Shown here: positions 5,815-6,276 of the stretch, in pieces
Layout of the letters: each line of letters begins with the position of its first letter
Numbering within the stretch: position 1 is the stretch's first letter
Assembly: GCA_016789625.1 (NCBI GenBank)
Contig: JAEUQS010000779.1
Span: 1-6,276, forward strand
Length of the DNA: 6,276 bases
DNA from: Acidobacteriota bacterium
GTDB lineage: Bacteria > Acidobacteriota > Thermoanaerobaculia > UBA5066
Direction: 5' to 3'
Program-made: the position numbers and the translations under genes
The notes under the pieces: generated by a model
What the model was told of the DNA's origin: nothing
The model's input: only the letters and a program-made list of their open reading frames with translations
The model's database searches: none

Positions 5815-6276
5815 TCACCGTGCCGGTGCCTTCGGGGGCTGGACGACGAAGCTCGAGTCCACGTAATCGTCGAAGCCGAACGGGTCCTGCGCCGTGACGG
5901 GACGGAAGTCGAAGTACCCGAGCTTCTCGGCGTAGCGCTGGATCTCCTCGAAGTCCGGACGCGCCGGCTCGAGCTGCGTGTACTTGACACGGTCGGGAGG
6001 CTTGGACAGCACGAACTTCATCAGCTCCGGATCCTGTTTGTAGTACTCCCTGCGCGCGCTGATCGCCGCGGCCTGCATGCGATGTGTCTTGCCGAACTCG
6101 TCCGTGACGATCACGGCCTTCTCGTGCCCGGGAGAACCCGGGGCCGGAGCGTTCGCGGAGGTGTACACGCCCTTCGTGAGGTCCTCTCCCGGAGAGTCGA
6201 TCCACTTGCCCGAAGCGGCGATGCCATCCACCAGCTCCTGCACGAGGGCACGGTCTTCCTTGATCAGGTCCTCGTG
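5815..6276 (-). CDS. ABC importer substrate-binding protein, NrtA/SsuA/TauA-like (C-terminal part; 5' end outside window)
   Basis: The frame is open from the right edge to the TGA at 5817-5815, giving the last 153 residues. The GTG at 6243 is an internal valine, because reading continues upstream as HEDLIKEDRAL without a stop. The fragment shows the C-terminal lobe features of the NMT1/THI5-like or SsuA/NrtA binding proteins: a helix with LVDGIAASGKWID near residues 15-27, then YYKQDPELMKFVLSKPPDRV (about 79-98), DFEEIQRYAEKLGYF, and a terminal DDYVDSSFV helix. These proteins bind small anions or heterocycles in the periplasm, or tethered to the membrane, and hand them to the permease encoded one base downstream. 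A Gly/Pro-rich segment (about residues 28-60) interrupts the two helical regions and may be a lineage-specific loop. The signal peptide and most of the ligand site are beyond the edge, so substrate and anchoring are unknown. Confidence 0.8.
   Translation of the reverse strand, partial: HEDLIKEDRALVQELVDGIAASGKWIDSPGEDLTKGVYTSANAPAPGSPGHEKAVIVTDEFGKTHRMQAAAISARREYYKQDPELMKFVLSKPPDRVKYTQLEPARPDFEEIQRYAEKLGYFDFRPVTAQDPFGFDDYVDSSFVVQPPKAPAR

Noticed and set aside
5814..5990. N-terminal extension of the permease frame to 319 residues
   Set aside because: It is a Ser/Arg-rich shadow of the SBP gene. The first membrane helix begins just after the ATG at 5813, which lies one base after the SBP stop.

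Overview
This is a GC-rich window from a bacterial chromosome or contig. The codons end mostly in G or C, and long stop-free antisense frames are common, as expected at such composition. The mix of a CRTAC1-type VCBS/ASPIC protein, a flavin-dependent halogenase-like enzyme and a chemoreceptor would suit an Acidobacteriota, Myxococcota or similar soil or aquatic lineage. That placement is inference, because no rRNA or other taxonomic marker is present.

Layout. On the + strand, positions 2-268 hold the last 88 residues of a protein that looks like the C-terminal end of a methyl-accepting chemotaxis protein. A roughly 150-bp convergent intergenic region (269-420) follows. It is filled with a G/C-tract repeat present in two copies, each able to fold into strong hairpins, and one copy carries an extra 17-bp tandem unit. 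Everything from 421 to the right edge is on the - strand. Read in the direction of transcription, from the right edge leftward, it is: the C-terminal part of an ABC importer substrate-binding protein (cut by the window edge), an inner-membrane permease of the nitrate/sulfonate/taurine class, its ATPase, a membrane-anchored or exported VCBS/FG-GAP protein with a C-terminal ASPIC/UnbV domain, and an FAD-dependent halogenase-like oxidoreductase.

The four genes from 6276 down to 2111 are packed as one translationally coupled operon. The junctions are TGA-C-ATG (SBP/permease), a TTGA overlap (permease/ATPase, implying a TTG start) and a TGATG overlap (ATPase/VCBS). The VCBS/ASPIC protein therefore appears to be made together with the importer, which is not a standard component of such transporters. 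The halogenase-like gene begins 52 bp after the VCBS gene. A perfect TATAAT sits just before its start, so it may have its own promoter and a leaderless or nearly leaderless mRNA, while also receiving read-through from the operon.

Functionally, the importer half resembles NrtB/SsuC/TauC plus NrtD/SsuB/TauB systems, but the sequence does not fix the substrate. The halogenase-like protein keeps the WxWxIP motif and a plausible catalytic lysine. It has Tyr where tryptophan halogenases carry the catalytic Glu, so a non-tryptophan substrate, or a non-halogenating flavin role, is likely. I see no CRISPR array, tRNA, rRNA, insertion sequence or obvious phage gene.
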